From positions 434,001 to 498,000 of the forward strand of contig NZ_CANLZZ010000002.1 in the NCBI RefSeq assembly GCF_947495725.1: DNA of 64,000 nucleotides, in the 5' to 3' direction. Positions within the stretch are counted from its first letter, which is position 1. Each line of letters begins with the position of its first letter. This document shows, one piece after another, positions 1 through 9,646 of the stretch. The notes below the pieces were generated by a model, which was not told the origin of the DNA, did not search any database, and saw only the letters and a program-made list of their open reading frames with translations. This stretch comes from an uncultured Lutibacter sp. Its GTDB lineage: Bacteria; Bacteroidota; Bacteroidia; Flavobacteriales; Flavobacteriaceae. The translations under genes were made by a program, and so were the position numbers.

Positions 1-83
1 TAATAGACCGTCAACCTTGGAGTTGAGAAAGTGGTTTAATAATTTAATTTCCAACTAAAATATTCTTATTAAAAGATAAAATA

Positions 84-2513
84 ATGAAAAATATAAAACT
101 AATTCAATTTGTAATAATTGCTTTTTTTAGCATCAATTTAATTGGGCAAAACACTATTGATGTTCAAACTAGAAAAAAAGAAAATTTCAATAAAAATTGG
201 AAATTTAAATTAGATGAAAAAGCAACGTATAGTGCTTCTGATTTTGATGATACCAATTGGAGAGAACTAAATTTACCGCACGATTGGAGTGTTGAAGCTG
301 AATTTAGCGAGAATAATTCAGGTAGAAATGCTTGGCTTCCTGGAGGAATTGGATGGTATAGAAAGAGTTTTTCATTAGCAGAAATTGATAAAAATAAGCA
401 TATTGAAATTCAGTTTGATGGTGTTTACAGACATTCTCAAATATGGGTAAATGGTAAACATGTTGGAATTCAGTATGATGGTTACACAAGTTTTTATTTT
501 GATATTACACCGTTTGTGCATTTTGATAAAGAGAATGTAATTGTGGTGAAAGTAGATAACTCGGTACAACCAAATTGCCGTTGGTATTCAGGTTCTGGAA
601 TTTACAGAAATGTGTGGTTAACTGTTACTGATCCTCTTCACGTAAAAAATTGGGGAACGTATATCACAACACCTCAAGTATTAAAAGAAAAAGCAGTTGT
701 AAATATTAAGACAACTCTAGAAAACTTTAGAAAGTTGCCAAGTAATGCAATAATAAGTACCGAGATATTTAATTCTGAAGGAAAAAAAATCACTTCGAAT
801 TCAACGGAGATTAAAGCTGATTTATTAAAAGATTATGAAATAAATCAAAATTTAGAAATTAATGCTCCTAAGCTATGGAGTGTTGCTAGCCCAACTATGT
901 ATACGGCTATTACAAATGTGGTTGTTGATGGAAACGTTGTAGATGATTACAAAAGTACATTTGGAATAAGAACTATTCAATTTGATGCTGAAAAAGGATT
1001 TTTCTTAAATGGAGAAAATATGAAAATGAAAGGTGTCTGTTTGCATCACGATGCTGGTGTTTTAGGCGCTGCTGTACCAATTGAAGTATGGCAACGTCGT
1101 TTAAAAACGTTAAAAGAAATGGGTTGTAATGCTATAAGAACGGCACACAATCCAACGGCTCCAGAATTTATGGATTTATGTGATGAAATGGGATTTTTAG
1201 TAATGGATGAGTTTGTTGATAAATGGACCAATCACGGTGATTCTTATATGAAAAAGAATGATCCAAACAATTTCTTTAACCCACAAGGCTTTGCAGATCC
1301 TTATTTTGAAATGGAATGGGAAAAGAACTATAGCGAAACTGTTAAACGTGATAGAAACCACCCAAGTGTTATTATTTGGAGCGTTGGAAACGAAAATCAT
1401 AGTCCGGGCTCAATTCAGCAAAATGTAGGATTAAAAAAATATACATCGTTTGTCCGTTCATTAGATCCAACACGTCCAGTAATTTCTGGAATGGAAAGAG
1501 GAAAAGATGATAATCCACATGAAAAAGTTTCAGATATTATTGAATCTTGTTTGTATATGGATTTAATAGCTTTGAACTATGGAGAGCAATGGTGTAAAGA
1601 AATTGGAAAACGTAAACCTGGTAAACCATATGTAAGCACAGAAAGTTACGTGTATTTTAATAGTTCACCTGAAAAAAGATTCCCAAATATTGAGCGGTCT
1701 CCTTGGTTAGATGTTTTGGATAGCGAACATAATATGGGATTGTTTTTATGGGCAGGAATTGATTATTTAGGGGAATCTAAAAACTTTCCTAGATTAGGAA
1801 CCGATTGTGCTTTAATGGATATGGCTGGTTTTAGAAAAGAACGTTCGTATTTATATGAAGCTTTTTGGAGTGACAAACCAATGGTTAGAATAGCTGTTTA
1901 TGAAGGTGATGCAGATGATTTTTCAACCTCTGGAAGATGGGGAACACCACCAATGAATGAGAACTGGAATTTAGAAAAAGGAAAAACTTACGACTTAGTA
2001 ACGTATACAAATTGTGAATCGGTAAATTTATATTTAAACGGTAAAAAAATAGGTAATAAGAAATTAGCTGATTTTTCAAATTTTATAATGAAATGGAGAA
2101 AGATTAAATACCAACCAGGCATTTTAAAAGCTAAAGGTGTTATTGAAGGAAAAGAGGTTTGTGAGTTTAAGTTAAAAACTAGTGGGAAAGCTCATCGTAT
2201 TGATATTGAGGTGGGTAATGAAGAGGTTTCTAAAGATGGAGTTGTTCAATTTGAAGTTAACATAGTTGATAGACAAGGAAATTTAGTTTATGACTCGTCA
2301 TTATTGAATTTCAAAATTGAGGGAGGTAAAATATTAGGATTATCTAATGGGAATATGGATGATTTAACTAGTTTTAATAATAAAATTGAAAGAAAAGTCT
2401 CAAAAGGAAGGCTTTTAGTAATTGCAAAAGCTAATTCTAACACAAATACTTTAAAATTATCGGTTCAATCGGAAAAATTGAAGCAGAAATCCTATTTAAT
2501 TGAAGTAAAGTAA
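84..2513 (+). CDS. Glycoside hydrolase family 2 (beta-galactosidase-like)
   Basis: Exported GH2 enzyme of 809 residues, expected to remove terminal beta-linked sugars, most likely galactose, from oligosaccharides. An N-terminal signal peptide (to about residue 21, ending near LIGQ) directs it to the periplasm. The sugar-binding jelly roll follows at about residues 35-185, then the Ig-like domain, then the TIM barrel from about 300. The acid/base glutamate is E437 in the WSVGNEN motif, and the likely nucleophile is E520 in VSTES. The C-terminal 200 residues look like the DUF4982/Ig-like extension common in Bacteroidota GH2 enzymes. It is the first gene of the polysaccharide locus. The 83 bases before it contain no recognisable gene. 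The exact sugar (galactose versus glucuronate or other) cannot be fixed by reading alone. Confidence 0.88.
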   Translation: MKNIKLIQFVIIAFFSINLIGQNTIDVQTRKKENFNKNWKFKLDEKATYSASDFDDTNWRELNLPHDWSVEAEFSENNSGRNAWLPGGIGWYRKSFSLAEIDKNKHIEIQFDGVYRHSQIWVNGKHVGIQYDGYTSFYFDITPFVHFDKENVIVVKVDNSVQPNCRWYSGSGIYRNVWLTVTDPLHVKNWGTYITTPQVLKEKAVVNIKTTLENFRKLPSNAIISTEIFNSEGKKITSNSTEIKADLLKDYEINQNLEINAPKLWSVASPTMYTAITNVVVDGNVVDDYKSTFGIRTIQFDAEKGFFLNGENMKMKGVCLHHDAGVLGAAVPIEVWQRRLKTLKEMGCNAIRTAHNPTAPEFMDLCDEMGFLVMDEFVDKWTNHGDSYMKKNDPNNFFNPQGFADPYFEMEWEKNYSETVKRDRNHPSVIIWSVGNENHSPGSIQQNVGLKKYTSFVRSLDPTRPVISGMERGKDDNPHEKVSDIIESCLYMDLIALNYGEQWCKEIGKRKPGKPYVSTESYVYFNSSPEKRFPNIERSPWLDVLDSEHNMGLFLWAGIDYLGESKNFPRLGTDCALMDMAGFRKERSYLYEAFWSDKPMVRIAVYEGDADDFSTSGRWGTPPMNENWNLEKGKTYDLVTYTNCESVNLYLNGKKIGNKKLADFSNFIMKWRKIKYQPGILKAKGVIEGKEVCEFKLKTSGKAHRIDIEVGNEEVSKDGVVQFEVNIVDRQGNLVYDSSLLNFKIEGGKILGLSNGNMDDLTSFNNKIERKVSKGRLLVIAKANSNTNTLKLSVQSEKLKQKSYLIEVK

Positions 2514-2568
2514 ACATTAATTTGATAATTAATGCCTTGTTACAAGGTAATACTGCATAAAAGTATTA

Positions 2569-2605
2569 AGCCTAATAGTTTCTAATAGAGCTATTAGGCT
2601 TTTTT
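2569..2605 (+). terminator. Rho-independent terminator after the GH2 gene
   Basis: A perfect 10-bp stem (AGCCTAATAG / CTATTAGGCT) with a 12-base loop is followed by five T. It lies 56 bases after the GH2 stop, so the GH2 gene is probably transcribed separately from the GH110 gene. A smaller palindrome, CCTTGTTACAAGG, sits just upstream at about 2535-2547. Confidence 0.8.
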
Positions 2606-2731
2606 GTTCTAGAACCTTAGAATAGCGGAGATGTATTTACTAATAAATACATTTTATTTACTTGTGTGTACACGTTCATGTGCTGAATATGTGAATTTTA
2701 TAATCGAATTAAAAACCAAATACATATCACT

Positions 2732-4636
2732 GTGCTCAATTATAAATCTAAATTTTCAAGTCAAATTGTTTCGTCAATTGTGTTTGTATTGCTTGTTGCA
2801 CTTTCAAGTTGCAAAAGTCAAACTTCAAAACCTAAATTGGTAAATTTCAATTTAGAGATTGCAAAAGACGCTACTCCAGCTGTGCTAGCAAGAGTTATGC
2901 AGGCAGCTGAAAAACCTATTTCGGAAATAAAATTTGAAAAAGGAACCTATCATTTTTACCCAGATAGAGGACTTGAATTTTATGTTCATATATCTAATCA
3001 TAATGATGAAGTTATAAAAACATCTTTTCCTATAAATGGTTTTGATAATTTAACTATTGATGGGCAAGGATCAACATTTATTTTTCACGGTAGAATGATT
3101 CCGTTTTTTATTAATGATTCTAAAAATATTACGGTAAAAAATCTTTCTATTGATTGGGCTCAGCCGTTTCATAGTGAAGGAAAAATAGTGGCTCATGATG
3201 TTGCAAATCATACTTTTGATATGGAAATTTCTGATGAATATCCATACGACATAAGAAACGGACAATTAATCTTTGTAAAAGAATATTACGAGCATACTTT
3301 AGGTCAGGCAATTTTGTTTAACCCTGAAACAAAAGCAATAGCATTTGATACAGAATCTTATACTGGTTTATCTCTTACCGGAAAAAATAAAGTAAGCAGA
3401 AATTTAGATAAAATTTCATATAAATATAAAATAGATGTTAGAGACCCAGAGAATTCAAAAATAGGTAAAGAAAACAGCTTAAGGGTAGAAGAATTAAAGC
3501 CTGGGCTGGTAAGAATTTATAATCATAAAAAGAAATTACCACCTCTTGGAATGATCTTGGTTTGTAAAGGTAGTCAACACGAAAACAGGCTAGCGCCGGC
3601 ATTTAGAGTTACACATACTTATGGCTTTAAAGGTACAAATGTAAATATACATCATGCCGGAGGTATGGGTATTATTGCAGAAAATTCTGCAGATTTAATT
3701 TTAGATAATTTTAATATAACACCTTCAAATGGAAGGATGGTTTCAACTACAGCAGATGCTACTCACTTTGTAGGTTGTAGAGGTAAGGTTGAATTAAAGA
3801 ATTGCACATTCAATAATCAATTAGATGATGCTACAAATGTTCATGGTACATATCAAGAAGTTGTAGAGATTTTAAATTCTAAAACTGTAGGTGTTAGAAT
3901 GGGACATTACCAGCAGCAAGGTTTTGTTATTGGACAGCCTAATGATAATATTGGTTTTGTGCGATTAAGCAAATCGTTTTTCCCGTATGAGCAAAATACC
4001 ATTAATAAAGTTCAAAAAATAAATAGCAGATATATGTTAATCACTTTTAATAAGGATATACCTGCTAATTTAAAAGTTGGTGATTTAATTGAAAACTTAG
4101 ATGGTTATCCTGATTTGCTTGTTGAAAATTGTACAATAAGCAGAAATAGAGCAAGAGGATTACTACTTTCTTCACCTAAAAACACTGTAATTAGAAACAA
4201 TTATTTCCATACTGAAATGGAGGCAATATTAATACCTGTTGAAAGTGGACATTGGTACGAATCTGGAAATGGGGCAAATATTTTAATTGAAAATAACACT
4301 TTTCAAGATTGCCAACATAGTGGGTTTAATAGAGGAGTAATTCGTTTTGTTACAGATGATGATAATGAAAACATTGCTTTTAATAATATTACAATAAGCA
4401 ACAATAAATTTAACCAATTTGACAATTTAATATTAGAGTTGTCTAATACTGATGGGATGAAATTTGTTGGGAATTCAATTACCTTTTCAGGAGCATTTAA
4501 ACAATTGAATCCTGAAAATCCAGCAATTACAATTAAATCATCTAAAAATATTCTTTTTGAGAATAATAATTACTCTGGAAAGGCGTCAACAATTATAAAG
4601 TCAGATGACGAAAAAACACAAGTAAAATTTAATTAA
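2732..4636 (+). CDS. GH110 alpha-1,3-galactosidase, lipoprotein
   Basis: Right-handed parallel beta-helix enzyme of 634 residues. The signal sequence ends in a lipobox with C27 (LVALSSC), so it should be a membrane-anchored lipoprotein. The assignment to GH110 (inverting exo-alpha-1,3-galactosidases) rests on the aspartate pattern: D342 in ADATHF and the D365-D366 pair in QLDDATNVHG. Their 23/24-residue spacing matches the catalytic aspartates I recall for Pseudoalteromonas GH110 (D321, D344, D345). Repeated N-rich helix rungs (about residues 440-600) support the fold. The start appears to be GTG, since no in-frame ATG gives the signal peptide. It probably removes terminal alpha-1,3-galactose from a galactan side chain or backbone end. 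Family call is strong; natural substrate is inferred from neighbours. Confidence 0.85.
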   Translation: MLNYKSKFSSQIVSSIVFVLLVALSSCKSQTSKPKLVNFNLEIAKDATPAVLARVMQAAEKPISEIKFEKGTYHFYPDRGLEFYVHISNHNDEVIKTSFPINGFDNLTIDGQGSTFIFHGRMIPFFINDSKNITVKNLSIDWAQPFHSEGKIVAHDVANHTFDMEISDEYPYDIRNGQLIFVKEYYEHTLGQAILFNPETKAIAFDTESYTGLSLTGKNKVSRNLDKISYKYKIDVRDPENSKIGKENSLRVEELKPGLVRIYNHKKKLPPLGMILVCKGSQHENRLAPAFRVTHTYGFKGTNVNIHHAGGMGIIAENSADLILDNFNITPSNGRMVSTTADATHFVGCRGKVELKNCTFNNQLDDATNVHGTYQEVVEILNSKTVGVRMGHYQQQGFVIGQPNDNIGFVRLSKSFFPYEQNTINKVQKINSRYMLITFNKDIPANLKVGDLIENLDGYPDLLVENCTISRNRARGLLLSSPKNTVIRNNYFHTEMEAILIPVESGHWYESGNGANILIENNTFQDCQHSGFNRGVIRFVTDDDNENIAFNNITISNNKFNQFDNLILELSNTDGMKFVGNSITFSGAFKQLNPENPAITIKSSKNILFENNNYSGKASTIIKSDDEKTQVKFN

Positions 4637-4799
4637 TTATAAACTAAACTAAACATTTAACAATGAGTAAAAAATATTTAACATTAAGAAAAGTACTTGA
4701 TTTAGAATAAAAAAGAATAATATTTTTTCAAATTAGAAAAAATATTTTGGACACTCAACTTTAAAAAGTTAAACAAATTTACAAACTAAATTTAACCAA

Positions 4800-7700
4800 A
4801 TGAAAATTAACAAATTAACAAATTACAATAAAGTCATGAGTCGTTATTTTCTCATTACTTTAATTGCGGTATTATTTTGCAATATTGATGCTCAAGCGCA
4901 AAAAATTACTGTTCAGGGAACCGTTACCGGTGCCGATGATGGCGGCCCAATTCCGGGTGTAACAGTTTTAATAAAAGGAACAACAAAAGGTGTATCAACC
5001 GATTTTGATGGTAAGTATTCTATTGATGCAAATACAGGAGATATCCTTTTATTTAGTTTTTTAGGAATGGCAGACCAATCTATAAAGGTTACAAAAAATA
5101 TACTTAATGTTAAACTTTCTCCTGATGTTGAAGGATTAGAGGAAGTAGTAGTAATAGGTTATGGAACGGTTAAGAAAAAAGAACTTACCGGTGCTGTAGC
5201 TCAAGTAAAATCAGATCAAATTGAGGAGTTTGTAACTCCCGATTTAGCTTCAGCTTTACAAGGGCAAATATCAGGTGTAAATATTGCAGCTTCAAGTGGT
5301 GCACCAGGTGAAGAGGCAAGTATTCAAATTAGAGGTATTTCGTCTTTAATAGGGTCTAATGAGCCTTTATATGTTGTTGATGGGGTTGCCCAAAGAGGAA
5401 ATCCAGGATTAAGTCCAAATGAAATTGAAACAATTGATGTTTTAAAAGATGCGGCTTCTGCTGCAGTTTATGGTACTGAAGGTGCTGGGGGTGTAATTTT
5501 AATTACAACCAAAAGAGGACAAGAAGGAAAAATGAGTATTACGGTTAATTCTAAATATGGTATTCAAACTTTAGGCGAGGGGCTAAAATTAATGAATACA
5601 AGAGAGGAACTATTTTTTGCTACTACACAGCTAGATAATGGAGCTTCAACATTTTATCCTGGGCCAACAAATTTTCCAGAATGGTTAAACAATGATAATA
5701 CATTTGATGATTTTGTGTTAGTTAATAACGCTGCCACAAATCAACATACGATTAATGTTGCTGGAGGAACAAAAAATTTCTCATATAATGCTGTTGGTGG
5801 ATATTTTGATCAAGAAGGAGCTTTAATTAATTCAGGGTTTACAAGAATTAATGGTCGTGCTTCTACAACATATTCTTCCAAGAATTGGAAAGTTAATACA
5901 AGTCTTGCATTTACAACGGAAAAAAATCAAAGAGTTGGAGCAGGATTAATTACAAGTGCACAACGTTACTCCCCAACATATCCATTTGTTGATGTAAATT
6001 CAGATGTTATATATTCTACAAGTAGTGTTGGTGATGGAGGAGTAAGAACTCCATTAGAAATACTTGCAAGAGCTTTAAAAAGAGAAGATAATAGTTCTAG
6101 AGATCGAATTAACGCAAGTTTAAGTGTTACACGTAAAATTAGTGATGCATTTAGTTTTAGTAGTACAATAGGTACAGCTATTACAAATGATTATAGAAAT
6201 CAATTTTCACCAAAATATACTATTGTATTTTTAAACGGTGACCCGTCAGAAACTGACCCAACAAAAAGTAGTTCAACAGTAACATCTTCAAGAAGTACAA
6301 ATTTATCATTTGACGGAACTTTAAGATTTAAGAAAAAGTATGGAGATCATAATGTTGGTGCACAAGCAACTTTTGCAATAAAAGAAGAATCTCAAGAAGG
6401 TTTTTTAGCAAGTAAACAAGGGGTATTAAATAATTCGGTTTCTGTTTTAGATGGAGCAAGTATAAACCCAGTTGCCGATTCTTTTGAGAACTATAACAGT
6501 ACTCAAATAGGTATGCTTGGAAGGGTAACTTATGATTTTAGAGGGAAGTATTTATTATCTGCTTTAATTCGTAGAGATGGTTCTTCAAAATTTAGTCCTG
6601 AAAATCAATGGGGAGTTTTTCCATCGGTTTCTTTAGGATGGAATGTTTCTGACGAGAATTTTTGGAGTTCTATAAAAGGGACAATAAATAATTTTAAAAT
6701 AAGAGCAGGTAGAGGAACAGTAGGTAATAATAGATTTAATAATTACGAATACCAAAGTACAATTAGTGCTAATTCTAATTATATATTCGATCCAACAGAT
6801 GCTTCTTTATCATATGGTGCAGCTATTTATAGTTATGCAAACCCTTTAGTTCAATGGGAAACTAAAACAGAAACCAATGTTGGTTTTGATATGGGATTCA
6901 TGAAGAATAAATTAACGTTAAGTGTTGATTATTATAACGCAACTAACGAAGATATGTTATTCCCAGTTAGAGTTCCTGGGTCGGCGGGAGCTTATGATGG
7001 CGGTTTTGTTAATACTATCTTAAATGTTGGTAATATGGAAAATAAAGGTTTCGAAATTGCAGCAAGATACAGAGCTCAAATTGGTGGGAGTAAATTAAAT
7101 ACAAACTTTACTTTTTCAAGAAACGTGAATAAGGTAACTAGTACTGCAGGACAATCCATAATCTTTAATACGGGATCTAGAATCAATTCACAAGATTTAA
7201 CTGTATTTGCTGAAGGTTATGAAGCTGGAGCATTTTGGTTATATCAAACAAATGGAGCAATAAATACACCTGAGAGACTAGCGGCTTATCAATTAATTAA
7301 CCCTGCTGCTAAGATGGGAGACATGGAATATTTAGACTTAAATGATGATGGTAAAATAGATACTGCCGATAGAAAATATTCAGGTAGTGGTGTGCCAGAC
7401 TTTGAGGCCGGATTAAATTTGACTTGGTATTATAAAGGTTTTGATTTTGGAATGAATTGGTTTGCATCAGTTGGAGCCGAAATTATAAACGGAAACAAAA
7501 TAGAAGCATATACAAGAGGAAGACATAGAGACTTGATTAATATGTGGTCAGCAGATAATCCAACATCTAATATTCCAATTCTTAGAGATTTTGGAACCAA
7601 TAATTATGAAACAAACACAAACTATTGGGTTGAAAATGGTGATTATGTTCGTTTAAAATTGGTTACATTAGGTTATACATTGCCAAAAAATACTTTGAAT

Positions 7701-7874
7701 AAAATAGGTGTTTCAAATTTGAGATTATTTTTAACAGCTCAAAACCCAATTACAATCTCTAATTATACAGGATTCGATCCGGAAATTGGAGGGAATGTAG
7801 TACGTAGAGGAATAGATTCTTCTAGATATCCTATTTCTGCATTGTATACTTTAGGTTTAAGTTTAAAATTTTAA
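4800..7874 (+). CDS. SusC-like TonB-dependent outer-membrane transporter
   Basis: A 1024-residue SusC/RagA family receptor that imports oligosaccharides through the outer membrane using TonB energy. After a signal peptide (cleavage near residue 35, DAQAQ) comes a carboxypeptidase-regulatory-like beta-sandwich (about 37-110, with the VSTDFDGKYSI motif), then a TonB-box-like EEVVVIGYG stretch, the plug domain (about 125-235, with PLYVVDG and AAVYGTEGAGG motifs), and the 22-strand barrel. The C-terminus ends in the hydrophobic-aromatic pattern LGLSLKF typical of barrels. The SusD partner starts 12 bases downstream, and the pair defines the polysaccharide locus. The 163-base leader before it is AT-rich with no clear TANNTTTG box; a 15-codon reading frame at 4663-4710 is probably chance. 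Confidence 0.95.
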   Translation: MKINKLTNYNKVMSRYFLITLIAVLFCNIDAQAQKITVQGTVTGADDGGPIPGVTVLIKGTTKGVSTDFDGKYSIDANTGDILLFSFLGMADQSIKVTKNILNVKLSPDVEGLEEVVVIGYGTVKKKELTGAVAQVKSDQIEEFVTPDLASALQGQISGVNIAASSGAPGEEASIQIRGISSLIGSNEPLYVVDGVAQRGNPGLSPNEIETIDVLKDAASAAVYGTEGAGGVILITTKRGQEGKMSITVNSKYGIQTLGEGLKLMNTREELFFATTQLDNGASTFYPGPTNFPEWLNNDNTFDDFVLVNNAATNQHTINVAGGTKNFSYNAVGGYFDQEGALINSGFTRINGRASTTYSSKNWKVNTSLAFTTEKNQRVGAGLITSAQRYSPTYPFVDVNSDVIYSTSSVGDGGVRTPLEILARALKREDNSSRDRINASLSVTRKISDAFSFSSTIGTAITNDYRNQFSPKYTIVFLNGDPSETDPTKSSSTVTSSRSTNLSFDGTLRFKKKYGDHNVGAQATFAIKEESQEGFLASKQGVLNNSVSVLDGASINPVADSFENYNSTQIGMLGRVTYDFRGKYLLSALIRRDGSSKFSPENQWGVFPSVSLGWNVSDENFWSSIKGTINNFKIRAGRGTVGNNRFNNYEYQSTISANSNYIFDPTDASLSYGAAIYSYANPLVQWETKTETNVGFDMGFMKNKLTLSVDYYNATNEDMLFPVRVPGSAGAYDGGFVNTILNVGNMENKGFEIAARYRAQIGGSKLNTNFTFSRNVNKVTSTAGQSIIFNTGSRINSQDLTVFAEGYEAGAFWLYQTNGAINTPERLAAYQLINPAAKMGDMEYLDLNDDGKIDTADRKYSGSGVPDFEAGLNLTWYYKGFDFGMNWFASVGAEIINGNKIEAYTRGRHRDLINMWSADNPTSNIPILRDFGTNNYETNTNYWVENGDYVRLKLVTLGYTLPKNTLNKIGVSNLRLFLTAQNPITISNYTGFDPEIGGNVVRRGIDSSRYPISALYTLGLSLKF

Positions 7875-7886
7875 AAAGTACTAAAA

Positions 7887-9635
7887 ATGAAAAATTATAA
7901 AAATTATATTTTAGGCTTGATTGCTTTAGTTGGTACTTTGCAATCTTGTGATCAAGACGCTTATTTGGAGGAAATAAACCCAACAGGGGTTTCTTCTAGT
8001 AACTACTGGAAAAATTTAACCGAATCGGAAGAGAATTTAACTTCAGTTTATGGTGGATTATTAAATCAATATCTTTGGAATATTGATAATGAAGCGCTTA
8101 GAAGTGATTTAGCATTCCCAAGAGATCGTAATAATCCTATTAATTATGGATATGAATGGCATAGCCAAAATTTTAATAATACCATTTCAACGCATTATTT
8201 TAAAAGTTGGAATGCACTTTATAGAGTTATTTGGAGAGCAAACCAGGTAATTGAAGGTTTAAATGGTATGGATGACCAGTTTAAAAGTCAAGAACGTTGG
8301 ACACATCAAATGGCAGAAGCTAGATTTATGAGAGGTTTAATGCATTTTTATGCACATTCAAACTATAATCAAGGGCAAATAATTATTAGAGATAAAGTAC
8401 CTTCTAGTTTAGATGAGTATTCAAAACCTCTTTCTACTTCAGAAGAAGCAATTACATTTTTTAGAGAGGATTTAAAATATGCTTATGATAATTTGCCAAA
8501 TACGCAACCACAAAAAACTAGAGTTACTAAGGGAACAGCGGCAACAGTATTAGGAAAAAGTTATTTATATACTGAAGAGTACGATTTAGCAATTCCATTA
8601 TTAAAAGATGTTATAGAAGGACCTTACGGTTATAGTTTGTTAACTGGTAATGATGTAAATTTATTATTTACTCATGCAGGAGATTACAACGCTGAATCTA
8701 TTTTAGAAATAAATTATACCGATCAACATAAAAGATTAGTATTAACACAAGATCAATGGGATGAAGAAGCATATACTACAAGATGGGCAAGATATACCGC
8801 TCCAACTAACTTAGGTGGTGGAGGAACCAATTATTTTGTTCCAACAGCGTGGCTTGGATATGCATATTCTAACGAACCAATTAATCCTAATGATAGTAGA
8901 AATTATGTAAATGGAGGTAATGAAACTAAAGGAGTTCCTTTACGATGTGCACAAATGATAGCAGTTGTAAATGATACAGAATCAAGTTATTATTTAAGCA
9001 CTCCAGCTTATGAAAAGGTGAGTTTTTCAGGTACAGTTTTTTCGTACTTTAAAAAATTAACAAATCATGATATTGCTGCAAGTGAAGATGAAACATTAGA
9101 AACTTCTTGGGCTTCTGGTAAAAATGTTATAATTTACAGATTAGCAGATGTTTATTTAATGTTAGCCGAATGTTTAATTCAGAAGAATGATATTGATGGC
9201 GGATTAAAATATATAAATGCAATTAGAGATAGATGGGGATTATTGCTATTAGGAGCTGATGACGGATCTGGATCTTATGATGACATAACTTATACGCAAG
9301 AAAGTTTAATGACTCATCTAATGCATACTGAAAGACCTTTAGAAATAGGGTTAGAAGGATTTGCGGAGAGAGCTATTGACTTACGTAGATGGGGAGTTAC
9401 AAAACAACGTTTTGAAGAATTAGCGGCGAGCGAGTATAATTTAGTTACTTATAGTTATACAAAAGCTGACGGTACAACTGGTAACGGAAGTTTAATTCAA
9501 AAAGGTCCAACTGCAAATACAAGACTTGATTTAAATAAAGAGTTTGATGATGCAGCTGTAAACTTTATAGAGTCGTTGCACGCGTATTTACCGCTTCCAA
9601 CAGACGAAGTATTATATAACCAAGAAGTAAACTAA
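7887..9635 (+). CDS. SusD/RagB family glycan-binding lipoprotein
   Basis: A 582-residue SusD homologue that caps the SusC barrel and captures glycans at the cell surface. The signal peptide carries a lipobox with C21 (LQSC). The SusD-like N-terminal part (STSNYWKNLTE-type start, here SSSNYWKNLTE at about residue 37), the helical TPR-like repeats including AEARFMRGLMHFY, and the C-terminal RPLEIGLEGFAERAIDLRRWG segment are all diagnostic of the family. It is co-transcribed with the SusC gene (12-base gap) and the next lipoprotein gene (11-base gap). Ligand is not predictable from the sequence. Confidence 0.95.
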   Translation: MKNYKNYILGLIALVGTLQSCDQDAYLEEINPTGVSSSNYWKNLTESEENLTSVYGGLLNQYLWNIDNEALRSDLAFPRDRNNPINYGYEWHSQNFNNTISTHYFKSWNALYRVIWRANQVIEGLNGMDDQFKSQERWTHQMAEARFMRGLMHFYAHSNYNQGQIIIRDKVPSSLDEYSKPLSTSEEAITFFREDLKYAYDNLPNTQPQKTRVTKGTAATVLGKSYLYTEEYDLAIPLLKDVIEGPYGYSLLTGNDVNLLFTHAGDYNAESILEINYTDQHKRLVLTQDQWDEEAYTTRWARYTAPTNLGGGGTNYFVPTAWLGYAYSNEPINPNDSRNYVNGGNETKGVPLRCAQMIAVVNDTESSYYLSTPAYEKVSFSGTVFSYFKKLTNHDIAASEDETLETSWASGKNVIIYRLADVYLMLAECLIQKNDIDGGLKYINAIRDRWGLLLLGADDGSGSYDDITYTQESLMTHLMHTERPLEIGLEGFAERAIDLRRWGVTKQRFEELAASEYNLVTYSYTKADGTTGNGSLIQKGPTANTRLDLNKEFDDAAVNFIESLHAYLPLPTDEVLYNQEVN

Positions 9636-9646
9636 AAAAGACAATT

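Noticed and set aside
4663-4710. 15-codon reading frame before susC
   Set aside because: Too short, no signal of conservation, in AT-rich leader DNA; probably chance.
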